A DNA stretch of 62,000 nt, taken from contig RPFO01000276.1 of the NCBI GenBank assembly GCA_009746045.1, positions 102,501 to 164,500 on the forward strand. Reading direction: 5' to 3'. Source of the stretch: Mesostigma viride (lineage: Eukaryota; Streptophyta; Mesostigmatophyceae; Mesostigmatales; Mesostigmataceae). A program made the translations under genes and the position numbers. Shown piece by piece: positions 12,016 to 21,959 of the stretch (positions are counted from its first letter, which is position 1; the number at the start of each line of letters is the position of its first letter). A model generated the notes under the pieces. It worked only from the letters and a program-made list of their open reading frames with translations. It did no database searches and was not told the DNA's origin.

Positions 12016-12216
12016 GGCGGAGCCAATTTTCGGAAGAACCTCACCCTTATGCTTGCAAATTCGGGACAAATTCGGTGGATGTATGTATGGATGGATGTAT
12101 GTATGGATGGATTGACGGATTTTCATCCCCTATTCCTATGTTTTCTCACGTGTACGGCCTTATAAGCTTCGCCAATTCTGGCGAACCTGACGGTTCTTCC
12201 GAAAATTGGCTCCGCC
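12016..12216. mobile_element. Small inverted-repeat element (MITE-like)
   Basis: Perfect 25-bp inverted repeats at 12016-12040 and 12192-12216 (GGCGGAGCCAATTTTCGG...) flank about 150 bp that includes a TGTATGGATGGA-type simple stretch and a nested hairpin TTCGCCAATTCTGGCGAA at 12167-12184. No coding capacity. The superfamily cannot be assigned because no target duplication is obvious. Confidence 0.5.
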
Positions 12217-12984
12217 TGATTATTGCGTAGATCATTCCCAATTGGAATCCCACGCCGCGCCGGTTACCAATAACTACCATATAATTACCATGCAGTTCAG
12301 CTGAATCATCAGTCCTCGCCTGGTCCTCGCCAGGTTTGGGTTCACGGCTTCACGGCTCGATCACGCCAGGTTCACGCCTGATGTTTTGCCCACGCCGCAG
12401 GTTCTGTTGTTGGGTCGCCAAGAATATTCATCTAGGACCTGTCTAGGTCAGGTCTAGGTAGTAAAACTCTAGTTCCGGGGAAATGGGTGTTGTTTATTTC
12501 CAAGTAACCGTTAAGTTAACCAATTTACCAAGGTCGGTATGCCGGCACAAATCATAGCCAAAACAGGCCAAAAGCCTAGTTGAGCCTACTAAGTGATTGG
12601 GGTGCCCGCATTGATAAGGTAGTGGCGCGGCCCCTGCGACCATGGTAGCCATTGTAGTACTGAAGATAAATTGTCGTCCGGCATGAGTGTCAAGACCTTA
12701 TTCATCCCCATGAGTGCATGAAAGACTTCCAGTGGGCTGGGGACACCATCATGATCATTGTTAGGGCCCGGGTCCCATACTTTCAGTTTGTGGTCGGTGT
12801 TCCGTCGTCATAAGGAGCTCATGATAGTACCGACGCATGGCCAGGTTCAAGGAGGATATATAAATCGGCGGACCACGCCACCTCTAAGTAGTGTACTCGG
12901 CGCGTAGTGTGAAGACGGTCTCGTTGCGTCCTTGCCAAATGCGAGTGTGGAGCATCATCGTACGAAGCCATACCCCGCATATTG
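12217..12984. other. Unassigned spacer
   Basis: No gene or transposon identified. The segment contains short local duplications such as TCACGCC(A/T)GGTTCACG around 12360-12380 and CTAGGTCAGGTCTAGGTAG near 12445. Confidence 0.4.
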
Positions 12985-15817
12985 TCATCTGGTTGGCCAA
13001 CCACTTCTTGCAATATGGCGGGGCGGAAACGGAGCTTCAGCTAGCGGACATCATCTATGCAGGCGACCGACACCACCCTCTTCAAGGACACTGAGCACGT
13101 GCAGATGTGGCTTGATGACTGCCTCACAATCATCGAGGCTCGAGTGGTGGGGCTCGAGGTCAGCAGAAGACTGAGGCTCTGGCGATTGAGCTCACTCAGC
13201 CACCGCCCGACCTCCTTCTGCTTGATGGCTCTCGAGTCCTGTATCGGGACCGCGTCAAGTAGTTGCTGGGTAGCTTACTCCCCCGGCTGCGAGGCTGACG
13301 TGGACCACCGTATATCCCTTGCCTGGCACGCTTTACGCCACAATACAGGGCCCTGTGGCGCAATCTCCTGGGCAAGCTATCTAGAGAAGCAGGACAGTGT
13401 CCAGAGTCCCCGTCCTCAGTTACGTACGGGGCCGATCAGACATGGACTCTCACCGCCGACCTTGCCAACATACTAGACGGCGCGGTCACCAACATGCTGC
13501 GGACCATTTTTCGTGTAGGATACGCTGCTCATGTCCGCTGAAGGAGGACTTGTATACCTCGGCATGCCACTAATCACCAGCACCATAACATCAAGCAGCG
13601 GCGCCCGTGCATTTAGTATAGGGCACTTAGTTAGCTCACACCAAATTCCAGGTAGACGCCTCACGTGGCCCCTCTGCAGGGCTGCGTCCCGCTCAGCCGG
13701 GCCGGCCCCTCCTCGGCACGTGGGCCGGGCCCTTGCAGCCACTGAGGTTAGACGCCGCAAGGCCCGCACCCTCAAAGAGTAGCTCGCAGAGGACATGGGG
13801 GGCCTAGGCCTCTCCGTGATTCGGAAAAATTGCACGTCCCGCTCAGCCGGGCCGGCACCTCCTCACGTGGGCCGGGCCAAGCCAGGTTAGACGCCGCAAG
13901 GCCCGCAAAGAGTAGCTTGCAGAAGACATGGGGGGCTAGCTAGGCCTCTCCGTGATTTTGGAAAAAGATGATTTACAAGGCCAAGTGGGCCCAGGTCATA
14001 GAGGACACCAACCCCCCTGCAGTGGGGAAGCAGCACGGCTATTTGCAAATGCGGGAAGCATGCTAGACAAGACCCCTGTATGTAGGGTCGCGAGCACCAC
14101 ATATATAGTCTGAGTAGGATTTGCCTATATAGCGGTGCCATACCTAGCCACGTGCACCGCCAATTAACACACGGTACACAACCAGCCATAGCCTTAGCTT
14201 AGTCCTTGTACAGCCATGCTACGTCCTGGCTATGCTCAGATTACTTGCCCACACTCCTTGTTATGATATGCTCACATGGGTCTTATTGCACCCACAGGTC
14301 TTGCCGGATCGTTTATCGGGTCCGATTGCAGCTGTGGCATGCCTCTGGCATGAAGGAGAAAGGGGGTCTCTGCCCTTTCTTCCAGTTTTGCACACACGGG
14401 GATTAAAAGCACTTCGGTGCTCCGTGACTCTCCAACGGGAGCACGAGTTTAACCCATACTCCGTCAGGCCATTTTTGGCACTTTCAGACCCCTAAAATTG
14501 CCAAAAATCATAACTCATAGACCACAACTCCAAATACCCCCAACCAAGATGCTAGGAGTATCTACACTTCAAGGGCTTTCATAATATGCAATAACATCAT
14601 GAGTCTAATTAGTCCTTTGGATGATACCTTCAGTCAAAGTGAGCCAAAAGACGATCATTTTGTGCCAAGAAAAAGTATACCCCCCCCCCTTCTACAGAGG
14701 GGAGGGTCAGAAACCTCAAACCCAACATTGGACAATTTAGTTGGATAGTCCAATGGTGCTTTCCTTTGGTCAAACTACCCGGATAGCCCATTTGACCCAT
14801 ACCATGCCCGCGTTTACGTGTGTGGCTTACGCGCGCGCAAACAGCCAACTATGCCATGCCATACAATGATGCAATATAATTGACCACAATAGACAGCCAA
14901 ATATGCTGGAATACAAATATGAAGCCACCTGACACTCACTGAACGGTATCCCCCCAAGAAATGCCACAAACTGTGCAACATAATGGCTTATACCCCTCCT
15001 TGAGCAGGCATGGAAGGCAGTTGCAATTACCACTAATATATCCACCATCAGACATGTATGAACGTACGAGTTTCCATGCAACCAACACGGAAACGAATCG
15101 CCGCACCTGCCTCGATCACGACCTGGCCGGGTTCCGCTGGCCGACATGCTCATACGTCCCGGATACTGATGCTAGTGGCACAGGCAGCCATATCCGCTCT
15201 ATCCATGCATCCGTCATGATAACCATGTTGATTTATCTATGCAAAGATGACGTCTAACGCGTCGACGTTCCCAGCAGATGGTGCGCAGCGGACTTCCGTA
15301 AAACAATGTAAGGCCCAGGCGGAAAGAAGCTACCAAGAAACCAAAAAGAAACCGGCGATACCAAACAGGACGTCTCCTCTGATGGTGGCGACCAAGACAG
15401 AGATAATAACGACTGCGTATTTTCACAGTTCCGTGAATCTGATAATTCTTGACGAACCAACATAATGCATCATCGTTCAGGGGTCATCATCTGACCCATT
15501 TCAAGCTGCGGAACCCCAAATTTCCACCAAATGGCACGTTGACAGCCATATCTCGCTATCCGCGCGCGCAACGGTCAAAAATGTTAGCAAAAGTCACGTG
15601 ATGCACAGCCTGGCAACGTGGTATTTAGGTGGCTATGGCGCAATTATCCCACCAACCTAAGCATTTACGTTCACATTGGGTCTGTCCCGAGTTGCCTGAC
15701 CACTTACATCCGTACCCGATGGCGCGGCGCTCGCGCAATATTTTGCCACGTGGCGGGGGGTGCAAGTGTATCCAAATGGATACACTTGACGGAGTATGGG
15801 TTAATGCATTTATTAAT
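12985..15817 (+). mobile_element. LINE copy C: degenerate RT to 3' hairpin, split by a TTAA element
   Basis: The LINE part is 12985-14452 plus 15801-15817. It spans more of the reverse transcriptase than copy A: LADIIYAGD at 13035-13061 is a mutated YADD catalytic box, followed by HVQMWLDDCL and VVGLEVSRR. Numerous frameshifts follow. The post-RT segment 13530-13900 is partly duplicated: GCTCAGCCGGGCCGGC with the adjacent GACGCCGCAAGGCCCGCA occurs twice. The terminal hairpin is at 14417-14444 (stem GTGCTCC/GGGAGCAC), followed by GAGTTTAA, where a second element inserted. The tail resumes after the insertion as TGCATTTATTAA. Confidence 0.8.
14453..15800. mobile_element. Non-autonomous piggyBac-like element (TTAA flanks)
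   Basis: The 1,348-bp segment is bounded by TTAA on both sides (14449-14452 and 15801-15804). Its 14-bp terminal inverted repeats read CCCATACTCCGTCA and TGACGGAGTATGGG, matching the piggyBac pattern TTAA-CCC...GGG-TTAA. It interrupts the 3' tail of LINE copy C exactly at the tail's own TTAA, so the empty site can be inferred. A subterminal palindrome AAGTGTATCCAAATGG... lies at 15764-15787. No transposase is recognisable in any frame, so it must have been mobilised in trans. Confidence 0.7.
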
Positions 15818-17855
15818 AGAGTAGGATTGTTTTTGTAGATAGCTTAGACCGGTAGGATTGCGTGTACCCATCCATCCATCCATCCATCCATCCATCCATC
15901 CATCCATCCATCCATCCATCCATCCATCCATCCATCCATCCATCCATCCATCCATCCATCCATCCATCCATCCATCCATCCATCCATCCATCCATCCATC
16001 CATCCATCCATCCATCCATCCATCCATCCATCCATCCATCCATCCATCCATCCATCCATCCATCCATCCATCCATCCATCCATCCATCCATCCATCCATC
16101 CATCCATCCATCCATCCATCCATCCATCCATCCATCCATCCATCCATCCATCCATCCATCCATCCATCCATCCATCCATCCATCCATCCATCCATCCATC
16201 CATCCATCCATCCATCCATCCATCCATCCATCCATCCATCCATCCATCCATCCATCCATCCATCCATCCATCCATCCATCCATCCATCCATCCATCCATC
16301 CATCCATCCATCCATCCATCCATCCATCCATCCATCCATCCATCCATCCATCCATCCATCCATCCATCCATCCATCCATCCATCCATCCATCCATCCATC
16401 CATCCATCCATCCATCCATCCATCCATCCATCCATCCATCCATCCATCCATCCATCCATCCATCCATCCATCCATCCATCCATCCATCCATCCATCCATC
16501 CATCCATCCATCCATCCATCCATCCATCCATCCATCCATCCATCCATCCATCCATCCATCCATCCATCCATCCATCCATCCATCCATCCATCCATCCATC
16601 CATCCATCCATCCATCCATCCATCCATCCATCCATCCATCCATCCATCCATCCATCCATCCATCCATCCATCCATCCATCCATCCATCCATCCATCCATC
16701 CATCCATCCATCCATCCATCCATCCATCCATCCATCCATCCATCCATCCATCCATCCATCCATCCATCCATCCATCCATCCATCCATCCATCCATCCATC
16801 CATCCATCCATCCATCCATCCATCCATCCATCCATCCATCCATCCATCCATCCATCCATCCATCCATCCATCCATCCATCCATCCATCCATCCATCCATC
16901 CATCCATCCATCCATCCATCCATCCATCCATCCATCCATCCATCCATCCATCCATCCATCCATCCATCCATCCATCCATCCATCCATCCATCCATCCATC
17001 CATCCATCCATCCATCCATCCATCCATCCATCCATCCATCCATCCATCCATCCATCCATCCATCCATCCATCCATCCATCCATCCATCCATCCATCCATC
17101 CATCCATCCATCCATCCATCCATCCATCCATCCATCCATCCATCCATCCATCCATCCATCCATCCATCCATCCATCCATCCATCCATCCATCCATCCATC
17201 CATCCATCCATCCATCCATCCATCCATCCATCCATCCATCCATCCATCCATCCATCCATCCATCCATCCATCCATCCATCCATCCATCCATCCATCCATC
17301 CATCCATCCATCCATCCATCCATCCATCCATCCATCCATCCATCCATCCATCCATCCATCCATCCATCCATCCATCCATCCATCCATCCATCCATCCATC
17401 CATCCATCCATCCATCCATCCATCCATCCATCCATCCATCCATCCATCCATCCATCCATCCATCCATCCATCCATCCATCCATCCATCCATCCAGCCATC
17501 CAGCCATCCAGCCATCCAGCCATCCATCCATCCATCCATCCATCCATCCATCCATCCATCCATCCATCCATCCATCCATCCATCCATCCATCCATCCATC
17601 CATCCATCGGACCATCCATCCATCCATCCATCCATCCATCCATCCATCCATCCATCCATCCATCCATCCATCCATCCATCCATCCATCCATCCATCCATC
17701 CATCCATCCATCCATCCATCCATCCATCCATCCATCCATCCATCCATCCATCCATCCATCCATCCATCCATCCATCCATCCATCCATCCATCCATCCATC
17801 GGGGCTATTAATGCTCTGTGACTCCCCATGCAACAGGAGCACGAGTTTAATCTGG
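15818..17855 (+). mobile_element. LINE copy D: 5'-truncated 3' UTR with giant tetranucleotide array
   Basis: Begins with TAGAGTAGGATTGTTTTTGTAG and the family string TAGATAGCTTAGACCGGTAG (15837-15856), enters a 1.9-kb CATC array, and ends with the family hairpin at 17812-17841 plus CGAGTTTAAT. It therefore corresponds only to the LINE 3' UTR and sits in tandem directly behind copy C. It has no coding sequence. Confidence 0.85.
15868..17800. repeat. (TCCA)n microsatellite, about 483 units
   Basis: Nearly pure CATC repeat of about 1.93 kb. Interruptions are four CAGC units near 17493-17521 and a CGGAC at about 17607-17611. The 650-780-codon frames (HPSI and GWMD repeats) are artefacts. Confidence 0.97.
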
Positions 17856-17879
17856 TTGGCTGTGAGGCTCTCGTCCCGT

Positions 17880-18660
17880 GTCCCAGTGTCAGATACCGAA
17901 AACGACGGTAGAAAATGTGACGGTGCCAGGTGGTGATGTAATAGCCATCCACTTCGCCCACATATATACCCAGTACACATGTATAACCATGCATTGCCAA
18001 ACCCCTGCGAGTTGGCAGTCCAGGAATCTGTGTTCCATTGTTTCATCTGGAAAGGTGCATAGGCACGCCGCCGTGTGGAAGTACCGTTGGTGCAGTTGGG
18101 AGTTGACCCCGATAGCCCGGTGCACTACTGTATTAGCAGGTGTTGGACGTCAGTGGCCCATTTAATTGTCGAACAACGGGTGATCCACTTCGGCCAAGGT
18201 AATGTTCTTGATCCAGGTGTATAGCCCGGCCACTTGGGGTGCCATCGGAGGCGACCCGGGTGCATGCATCCTGTGATGTTTATTATATGTAGAAGAAGCC
18301 GGAATCCCCAATCGGCCGTGTACTCGAAGGGGCACTTCGTCATTGGGGTAGTGCCGCCCGTTGTGGGGACTCACCCAAACTCTAGCGGGTCCACAGCAAG
18401 CGTGTCAAGGCGCCCCTTGCCAACATGCAGCCATAGTGGTGTCGTGTATCACTGTGGTGGGGGCCAGGGGTACATGCCATGCATGTAACATGCATGCCTG
18501 TGGCAGTGACCATGGGACGGCACTCGAATGCGGTGACATTGATGTGCTGGAACGTACTACGTAGGCGTATGATGTAATCAATTTGCCCAGCAGTCCTTCT
18601 TGGCCGCCGGGTGTCTCCTGTAGTAGTCGGTTGCATGGTAACGCCCGCCGGCGCGACCGC
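17880..18660 (-). mobile_element. LINE copy E: zinc-knuckle RT C-terminal fragment (different family)
   Basis: Reading the minus strand, 18125-17889 encodes [18 protein letters not shown], then [14 protein letters not shown]. This is the C-C-H-C pattern of the zinc-binding domain that follows the reverse transcriptase in many LINEs. Upstream frames at 18343-18150 and 18636-18382 (QIDYIIRLRSTF, then HHSDTRHHYG) resemble a decayed endonuclease C terminus, which would imply an internal deletion of the RT. Stops and frame changes make it a fossil. Confidence 0.55.
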
Positions 18661-18865
18661 AACGATGCAACTAAAACTTAATGTGTGTAGACGTGTCGTC
18701 GTCAGAGTAATAGCTCACCCATTCGATCCCGATTTGCAGGGTTTTGCGCGGTGTTGTCATGCTAGGGTGTGCCATCGGCCTGCGGGGATTGCCTGGAGAA
18801 GGTTGTCCCAGGCTGGTCGGCTGGGCATGTTTGCGATCCACACGCGTATCTCCGCGAAGCAAAGG

Positions 18866-18995
18866 AGACAACCAGCGCAGCCTGCCAGAAATCAGTGGAG
18901 AATCCGGACCATGGCCCTCGAGCCTGCCGTTATCTTGTCCGCGTTTTCGAGTCGTTCAGGATGATGAATATGAATGAATGGAGATGGAAATGTGT
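18866..18995. repeat. Dispersed repeat, copy 1
   Basis: About 125 bp starting GAGACAACCAGCGCAG and ending GATGGAAATGTGT is repeated with indels at 25172-25300. Its first 25 bp recur alone at about 24874-24899. Same orientation in all three. Origin unknown; no coding or structural hallmark. Confidence 0.75.
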
Positions 18996-19338
18996 AGCCT
19001 TGTGCATTGAAACTATGGCTGGCTTACGTGTAGAGCGACTAAATGACCTAGACGGTGGGGCCAGAGACAGCTTGCTTGATCAGGGCATGTGTTTCGAGCC
19101 TAACTGGCCCGGAGTGTCTAGTGGTGAGCACGTACCATTGCTGCGATCGCTCTCCCACCATTTACGAGGAAATACCCTCAAATGGAAAACCAGTGAAAAG
19201 GTCTAGCTAGTCAGTCATTACGTTAGCCAATGATGCCATGTTTCCAAACGTCCAAGAACTGCACGCGGTGCAAAGGCAAAAATCCGGAGGACACTCACTT
19301 TCAAATGTGCGGCGGGAACCAAAAGCCCGCGTTACTAT

Positions 19339-19689
19339 ATGCCAGAAAACATCGTGTTGCTGCAGCGACGCGACGGTGTGCATGGACAACGAATCCAGTG
19401 CCAAGCTCGGAACGGCCGCAGAGTCCTCGAGATCTGGAATCACAGGGTTCAGATGTGCGGAGATATACTATACGGGATCCAGCCGGTCCACGACCTGTTT
19501 GTAGAGCTTGTGCCAAGGGGCAACACCGAACTGTCAGATGTGACGTTGCAAAAAACACCGGACTTGACGGAGCATAATGTCGCGGTCATAGTCTTTGACC
19601 AACAAACGATGCAAGAGTTCAACAAGAGTCGTGATGAAATCGACACGATAAGAACAAAGACGGGAAAAACGATGCAACTGTCAGACTAA
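19339..19689 (+). CDS. Hypothetical open frame, 116 codons
   Basis: ATG-initiated frame whose second half (about residues 48-116) has a balanced, charged composition (HDLFVELVPRGNTELSDV..., VAVIVFDQQTMQEFNKSRD). That is more protein-like than most chance frames here. An overlapping frame upstream has a CxxC..C pattern (NCTRCKGKNPEDTHFQMC). No family recognised; it could be an exon of an unknown gene or transposon debris. Confidence 0.22.
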   Translation: MPENIVLLQRRDGVHGQRIQCQARNGRRVLEIWNHRVQMCGDILYGIQPVHDLFVELVPRGNTELSDVTLQKTPDLTEHNVAVIVFDQQTMQEFNKSRDEIDTIRTKTGKTMQLSD

Positions 19690-20043
19690 GAACAACACCA
19701 TATTTTGCTGTGTGGGAAAGGAGACTGTGAATATCGGGGTAGCGAATAAAAGGAATTTGCTGATATTTAGGATCCTTGCGCTTATCATAGACAGCCAGAC
19801 GGCAGCCCTTCTTGTTATGGGTTCAGTTCAGTTCAGTTCAGTTGTTTCCCACGCCGCACATGGGCCGCAGAGAGCTAGTCTATCTATAGTGGCCGAGGGC
19901 CGGTATATAGTATTATATCAGATGGATGGTACTGGGGTACTGTTACGTGGACTGTTGCATCATCAGACACCCCCGCGCTGATCAAACTCTGCTTGGTGCG
20001 TCCTAGCAAGCCGTCACACGTCACAAGTATCCGCGGAGGGAAT

Positions 20044-20473
20044 AGTTAGGTTAAATAGTGCCGGAACCTTTTGCCCACTGAGGCAAACTGGTCCGTCACA
20101 CTATTTTGCCCGGAATAACCACTTCCGAGCACCCAAGTTAATTCGGCTTCCTATAACTAAAACCTGGCCTCGTGGATCGAGGGTGGATCGAAGAGCCCGA
20201 GACATCCGCCGGCCTGGGCGGCTGAGCACGCAAATGTAATTGCGCCGGAACTGCCTCAGTGAGGATTCGAACCCCTGACCTCCAAAGTGCCGGAACCTTT
20301 TGCCCACTGAGGCAAACCGGTCCGTCACACTATTTTGCCCGGAATAACCACTTCCGAGCACCCAAGGCCGAATTAACTTGGGTGCTTGGAAGTGGTTATT
20401 CCGGGCAAAATAGTGTGACGGACCGGTTTGCGGCCTCAGTGGGCAAAAGGTTCCGGCACTATTTAACCTAACT
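20044..20473. mobile_element. Composite inverted-repeat element enclosing a SINE
   Basis: Arms of about 110 bp, 20044-20156 and 20368-20473, are inverted copies beginning AGTTAGGTTAAATAGTGCCG. A third copy of most of the arm, in the same direction as the left one, lies at 20286-20366, so right-hand DNA could fold into a near-perfect hairpin centred at about 20367. The arms correspond to the 5' portion of a tRNA-related SINE whose body fills the centre. Head-to-head insertion of two SINE copies explains the layout. Confidence 0.7.
20150..20366 (-). mobile_element. tRNA-related SINE (polymerase III boxes)
   Basis: On the minus strand, TGCCTCAGTGG (20303-20313) fits an A box. GGTTCGAATCC (20263-20273), about 40 nt downstream, is a perfect B box. 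The segment is flanked by TGCCTCA and TGAGGCA (20252-20258), which can pair as a 7-bp acceptor stem. The body continues to about 20150 with GC-rich sequence. It is not a functional tRNA because the anticodon arm is degenerate. Confidence 0.6.
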
Positions 20474-21055
20474 GGAATGGCGCATGTGGAATTGTGACAA
20501 CAGGTAGCATGGGTACTCCCCTGATGCGGCAGTTGGTGCCTCCAATCCCCGGCCGTCGGCGCAGTGTCGGGGCTGATTCTGCGTGTATAGTGATCGGCGA
20601 CGGCAAGCGTGGTTAAGGACTTGACTCAGGAAGGTGCCCACAGATCTGGTGCATGAGTCTGGTCTTGGTGTCGGGCGGCTCCGATTCCGATGTCCGGATG
20701 CACATCGACGTGGCCCCCGACCTCCGCCTGCATGCCCGGGACCGCAACGCGGAACGGCAGTAGTCTCCTCGAGCGCTTGATGCAGGATGTATGTACCTAG
20801 CTGGACGCGTGTGCATGGGGTGGGCCGGTGGGGCCGTGGGTCTGCCGGGTTGGTGGCTTGTGGTCGTACGTGGTCAGTAAGGTCGGTCACAGCCGGTGCG
20901 GCGCTATAGAGTACAATACCGGTCCGAGGTACATTAGTGTATTGTGTGTGTTTGGGGGGGGGAGGGGGCCGGGGGGGAAGGGGGACCCCTTGTTATGGGT
21001 AATGTTAAGTAAGATCGAGGTAATTGCAACTAGTTTGTATCCTCCAACGTGAGCT
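20474..21055. other. Unassigned region
   Basis: No gene recognised. GC-rich at 20500-20900. A G-rich run (GGGGGGGGAGGGGGCCGGGG) lies at about 20954-20973. Confidence 0.4.
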
Positions 21056-21400
21056 TTAATGTGAGGGACGCTTGCGGGTAGATGCCAGGCCCAGACCAGC
21101 TGTGATGTACAAATGGGTTGCAAAATCAGGGTTGTCGAAAGCAATGACATCATCAATGTATCGACATGTGTGAATAAAACACCTAATGAGAACATCATAT
21201 ATCATTTGAGGCAATGAGATTCTCCATGAATGCAAGCTCATAAGTGTATAGATAGAGGTTTGCAAGAAGCCTGGCACAGTTAGTTAGTGCCCATAGGGAT
21301 GCCGATAGCTTAAGTTGGTATACATCACCCGCAAAACAAATGAAGGTGTGTTATCAACAAGATATAAGACGGATCCAATGAACATGCCAGTAAAACTTCA
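21056..21400 (-). pseudogene. Reverse transcriptase relic, GIPMGTN / YIDD type
   Basis: Frame-shifted minus-strand sequence around 21300-21080 reads TFICFAGDVYQLK, GIPMGTN, ARLLANLYLYTYELAF and CRYIDDVIAFDNPDFA. The order and wording are those of reverse transcriptases that pair a GIPMGTN box with a YIDD catalytic box, a class with Penelope-like relatives. That class differs clearly from the YADD LINEs elsewhere in the window. At least two frameshifts and an in-frame TAA after GTN make it dead. Boundaries are approximate. Confidence 0.65.
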
Positions 21401-21959
21401 GTTAGTTCAAACTACACAGTAGCCCTGAGGTTGGTATGTTTTAGTATCATTAGTTCAAATAAGTACCATTCAGTCACGCCTTGACTTGTTGGGTTTGCAC
21501 CTTAATTAATAAATTTACACGTAACTAGTGCATCATCGGTGAGGGACATGGAAATGCGGGGGTGGGGTGGATGAATCTAGCTAGCTTGATTTGTCTAGTT
21601 CCTATATCAAAGAGACAACCTATATAGCTACAGGGTTGCGGGCACCACCCAAATCCGCGTTGATATGAATGCCACGTGCGGGTCACACGCGGTTTGCGCC
21701 TTGACCCGATTTATTCGCCAAACCCGGCGTGAATGATCATCATGATGATTGTACTAACAATACTCCTCAGACTCCCAGTCGCTAGTAGCTAGACTCTTGC
21801 TTGCGTTTTACAACCGGTGTGTGAACTGATGTTTCTAGTAAGTAAATTCCAAATTTTACCTCAGCACACTCGAGTGGAGAAGACCCTTGCAATTTCAGTC
21901 CTGCCTTGACACCAACTTCCACTGGCCCACCGGCACTGACATTGACCACATTAATCAAT
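21401..21959. other. Unassigned AT-rich region
   Basis: No gene or clear repeat. AT-rich, with scattered short direct repeats. Ends in a TTAATTAATTAATTAAT stretch (about 21953-21971) that forms the tail of LINE copy F. Confidence 0.4.

Larger units (their letters stand above)
18661..20043. other. Unassigned region with one dispersed repeat
   Basis: No gene recognised apart from a weak open frame at 19339-19689. A dispersed repeat occupies 18866-18995. A CAGTT pentamer run lies at 19826-19850. Confidence 0.4.

Noticed and set aside
14630-15463. Transposase for the TTAA element
   Set aside because: The longest frames inside the element are under 110 codons and show no DDD-type motifs, so the element is called non-autonomous.
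15704-18046. 650-780-codon frames of HPSI or GWMD repeats
   Set aside because: Translation of a CATC microsatellite inside a LINE 3' UTR; no start context or flanking coding signal.
20252-20313. Functional tRNA gene
   Set aside because: Acceptor stem, A box and B box are present, but the anticodon arm does not form a proper loop and the unit is embedded in a repeated element.
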